A DNA stretch of 64,000 nucleotides from Stercorarius parasiticus (Eukaryota > Chordata > Aves > Charadriiformes > Stercorariidae): the NCBI GenBank assembly GCA_013396915.1, contig VWZL01003475.1, positions 62,001-126,000 of the forward strand, written 5' to 3'. Below are positions 61,201 to 64,000 of this stretch, one piece after another; positions within the stretch are counted from its first letter, which is position 1; the number at the start of each line of letters is the position of its first letter. The notes under the pieces were generated by a model that saw only the letters and a program-made list of their open reading frames with translations, was not told where the DNA came from and ran no database searches. Position numbers and translations under genes: made by a program.

Positions 61201-64000
61201 TGCTCTATAAAGTACTATGGAAATCACAAAAAAAAAAATTGTCAGAAGTTTACTTTAAAATTCCAACTGCTTTTTACTGAAAAGTGTAGACCTGTAAAGC
61301 TTTCAGTAACCAAGATGTTTACTACTGCCATTAGAATAATTTCACAGAATAGGTAATTTGCATGAAAAGTTGTATGTGAAACTCCTTCCTCTTTAGCTAC
61401 TTCAAGCCAAAAGGTAATAAATTAAAGTTCAATAGAGAATAAAGGATAAAACAAATGCGTTCTGTCTGTGTTCAGGTTTGTTAGAGTCTTTACTACGCAA
61501 AGAGTTAAATCTCAAGTGGTTTCAATTCTTTCTTATCAGCATCATTTATATTTTTTTACCTTACTGTTGTTTGGATGTTGTAATAGCAAGTCATAGAGCA
61601 GTAGTCTGCATGTATGCTTTTATAATTCCTCCTGGCAATAAAAGGGGTTAAAGATATGTTTCAAATTTTTTTTAGTTTTAATCTGGTCTCAAATGCAGGG
61701 TTGAATATCTGCCTTGTACAGGCACAAACAAGCACAACTGAACTGTAGAGCTTAACCACTTACCACCTGCCAGCTGAGCAACCATAACTGAATATGTGCG
61801 TACTTTTTGCTGGTCCCAAATGCGGTAAAAGTAATGTTGGGGTTTTGTTTTGTTTTTTTTGTACCTTCATTGACCGAGTGTTCTTCAGCTCAGCCTGTAA
61901 GCAAGCTAAGCCTATACAGTTACAAACCTCTGCTAGCTCTTAGAGATGGCAATTTCCTATGCTGATTTAGTGCAATCATATGTGCTAGTCTACTCACACT
62001 GTTTCAGTGGATATGCTTTTTAAGGCAGCTTTTAACATATACAGATTCGTTATGGAAAAAAATAGTTGAAAGAGCAGTAGATAAGCGATTAATGTCTTAG
62101 TAAAGTCTATTGACACTTTTGCATTTTCTCTTACCTCTGTTTTTCTAAGGTATTAATACACAAAGCATTTGTGTGTCAAGCTGACAGGTCTCTTAAATGT
62201 TATTTTGGGCTGAATAAGCACTACTATTTAGGTTTCTGTTGGCTGCATGGAATCTTCTGTCAGAAAGCTTCTGCTTTTGACTTCTCTTTCAGCAATGCAG
62301 TACTGAGGACAGGGCTGCATGATTCTACCCATGTCTTTATGTTCAATTACATTCACATCCAAACACTAGTCAGTGCCACTCACTTTTCAACATTGTTTAT
62401 AGTTTGGAATATTTTGCACTTTGTTATGGTCAAAAGCCTTCTAGGTCAGAGATGATGGTGGAATAACAAAAATCATCAGAAATTCAGGCTAAGAAAAACA
62501 CTAAATATTGACTTCTGAAAGCTACTGTTCACATTAAATATTACTGATCCTTTGAGTGTCCCTTACTTCGTGCAAAGTCAAGCAATTTGGCTTAAAGAAC
62601 TTTTGTTGGTGACTGTATGGCTGACACAGTGTCCACATAGTCCTGTTTGTCTCCACGGAGACACTAAGGCAACTCCTCGTTTTGTGTGATCTGTTGATGC
62701 TTTTCTGTTCCAGCATGAAGTTGAACTGTTTGTTTCACCTAAGCTCTTCCTTCACTCTGCTGCATTGTCAAACAGCACTTTAAGCGAGTTTGTTTAACTT
62801 TACACTAAGGAGGAGTTGCATAGGCAGTTTAAGAGGTTGCCCTTTTCTGTCATGCAGCGTTTAGTCGCTACTGACAGCTGAGATGCAGTACTAGACTTTC
62901 TACGAAGTTAAATGTGAAAGGAGCAGGAGTCAGGAAGATCAAGGAAAAGCTCTGGATTGGGGCCAACATCAGTCCAATCACTCACCACAGACTTTGTCAG
63001 ATAAAACATCTATGTTACGCGTGTGCCCGAGTTTAAGAGAACGCTATTGTACAAATCAAGAACAGTATGTAGGTTATCAATTATTAAGATAATATTAACA
63101 AGATAAGCATATTAGAACTGTAAACAGAAAAAAAAAAGTCCATTATTTTGTAAAGGATCTTTTAATATTTTTTTACTTATGCTTTTTTTTCTTAGCCCAA
63201 GCTGCCATATTCCACTGAGTTTTGGAATAGGTAGCAAAATTCCTATAGAGGTCTATTCCACAGGTGCCTGGATACTCAAGGGCTCAGTAACACTTTTGCT
63301 GAACTTGCTTTTCAACACAAGAAAGGAATTGACAGGGAGGCTTTTTTTACTTAACAAGGATTAATGAGATTTGATGTCTCTGATGGTGAATAGTGCAGAT
63401 GTAAATGATTTATTTAGCTTATGGCATTCATTCTGAAATCAAAGAAATCCAGCTTGAGCCATATCAACTCAGACTTGCATGTTCCCATCATATTTGTCAT
63501 CTAATTATGTCGATTTTTATTCAGCTTGTCAGCAACGTTTTCTACCTAAGCAAACTTCAAAGATCAGTATATATGTTCTAGTACGCCTAAAATTAAAGCA
63601 TGGTGTAAGATGAAAGTATCTGTTGTCTTCTGTGAGCAGTAAAAGCATATTCTGGCATTCAGCAAAGCATGTCACATCACCTTAGAGATGCAGGTTCTGT
63701 ACTTTTATGATTCTGATACTGTTTTCTTCTGCCTTCAACTTTAAGTTCCTGTACCTAAGATCATATTTGGGAACTGTTAAAATATTAAGCCTTGCACAGC
63801 TGGCACCTGGAAGAGACACTGCATGGAATGTGTCAGAAAAACACAGGCCTCTATTCAGGAACTGAGAATTTTTTGGGAAAAGTATTTTATAGAAGCATAG
63901 AGTTGCTTTCTTCCAGGCTAACTAGTGATATAAGGAGTGTTGTGTTTCTTACAGCCCGCCTTGTCCTAGCACCTGAAATCAGTGGAGTTTTTCCGATTAA
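58216..64000. other. Non-coding AT-rich sequence to the window end
   Basis: No gene or known repeat family is recognised. It holds A-rich tracts (59261-59271, 60350-60417), a TA/TG patch at 59916-59951 and several short frames. The 94-codon plus-strand frame at 62171-62455 lacks splice support and recognisable motifs. Confidence 0.45.
59916..59951. repeat. TA/TG microsatellite patch
   Basis: Alternating purine-pyrimidine sequence ('tatatatagg', 'tgtgtatatatgtatgtgtg') runs for about 35 bases with interruptions. It is a likely length-variable microsatellite. Confidence 0.75.

Overview
This 64 kb window looks like AT-rich vertebrate nuclear DNA, most likely from a bird. The evidence is the repeats. 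Four or five CR1 LINE fragments carry the characteristic avian 3' end (a conserved 'ggttggaaggg / ccttccaacc' block next to 'ctatgattc'). One of them is interrupted by an LTR of the avian endogenous-retrovirus type that opens with 'tgttgtggtttaacccc'. The rest is dominated by homopolymer A/T runs, with low CpG and short open frames. Nothing looks prokaryotic, and I see no tRNA, rRNA, CRISPR array or complete protein-coding gene.

Layout. 1-12.3 kb is unique non-coding sequence with one CR1 tail at 3.9 kb and an AT-rich repeat pair near 8.6 kb. A possible coding exon on the minus strand lies at 12.34-12.53 kb. 14.9-15.4 kb resembles a conserved non-coding element. 15.68-16.78 kb is a nested repeat: a CR1 3' end, a solo LTR, then a decayed CR1 endonuclease-region fragment. 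16.8-28.4 kb is mostly featureless. A plus-oriented CR1 tail (28.38-28.55 kb) and a possible minus-strand exon (28.75-28.95 kb) follow. 34.07-34.15 kb is a 44-bp tandem duplication. 36.9-39.2 kb and 41.3-41.6 kb contain regulatory-looking blocks. A perfect 14-bp-arm inverted repeat sits at 42.46 kb. The best coding-exon candidate is on the minus strand at 50.27-50.48 kb. An assembly gap of 148 N at 54.02-54.17 kb has the same 16-base sequence plus poly-T on both sides. A further possible minus-strand exon is at 57.96-58.19 kb.

Interpretation. The most economical reading is long introns of one or more large minus-strand genes, or gene-poor intergenic DNA. The four stronger exon candidates are all on the minus strand, but their phases do not form a complete chain and I do not recognise the protein. 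I therefore give no gene name. No new biological system is evident. The points most worth checking are the minus-strand exon series, the gap-edge duplication, the hairpin at 42.46 kb and the SOX/POU-like motif cluster near 38.95 kb.
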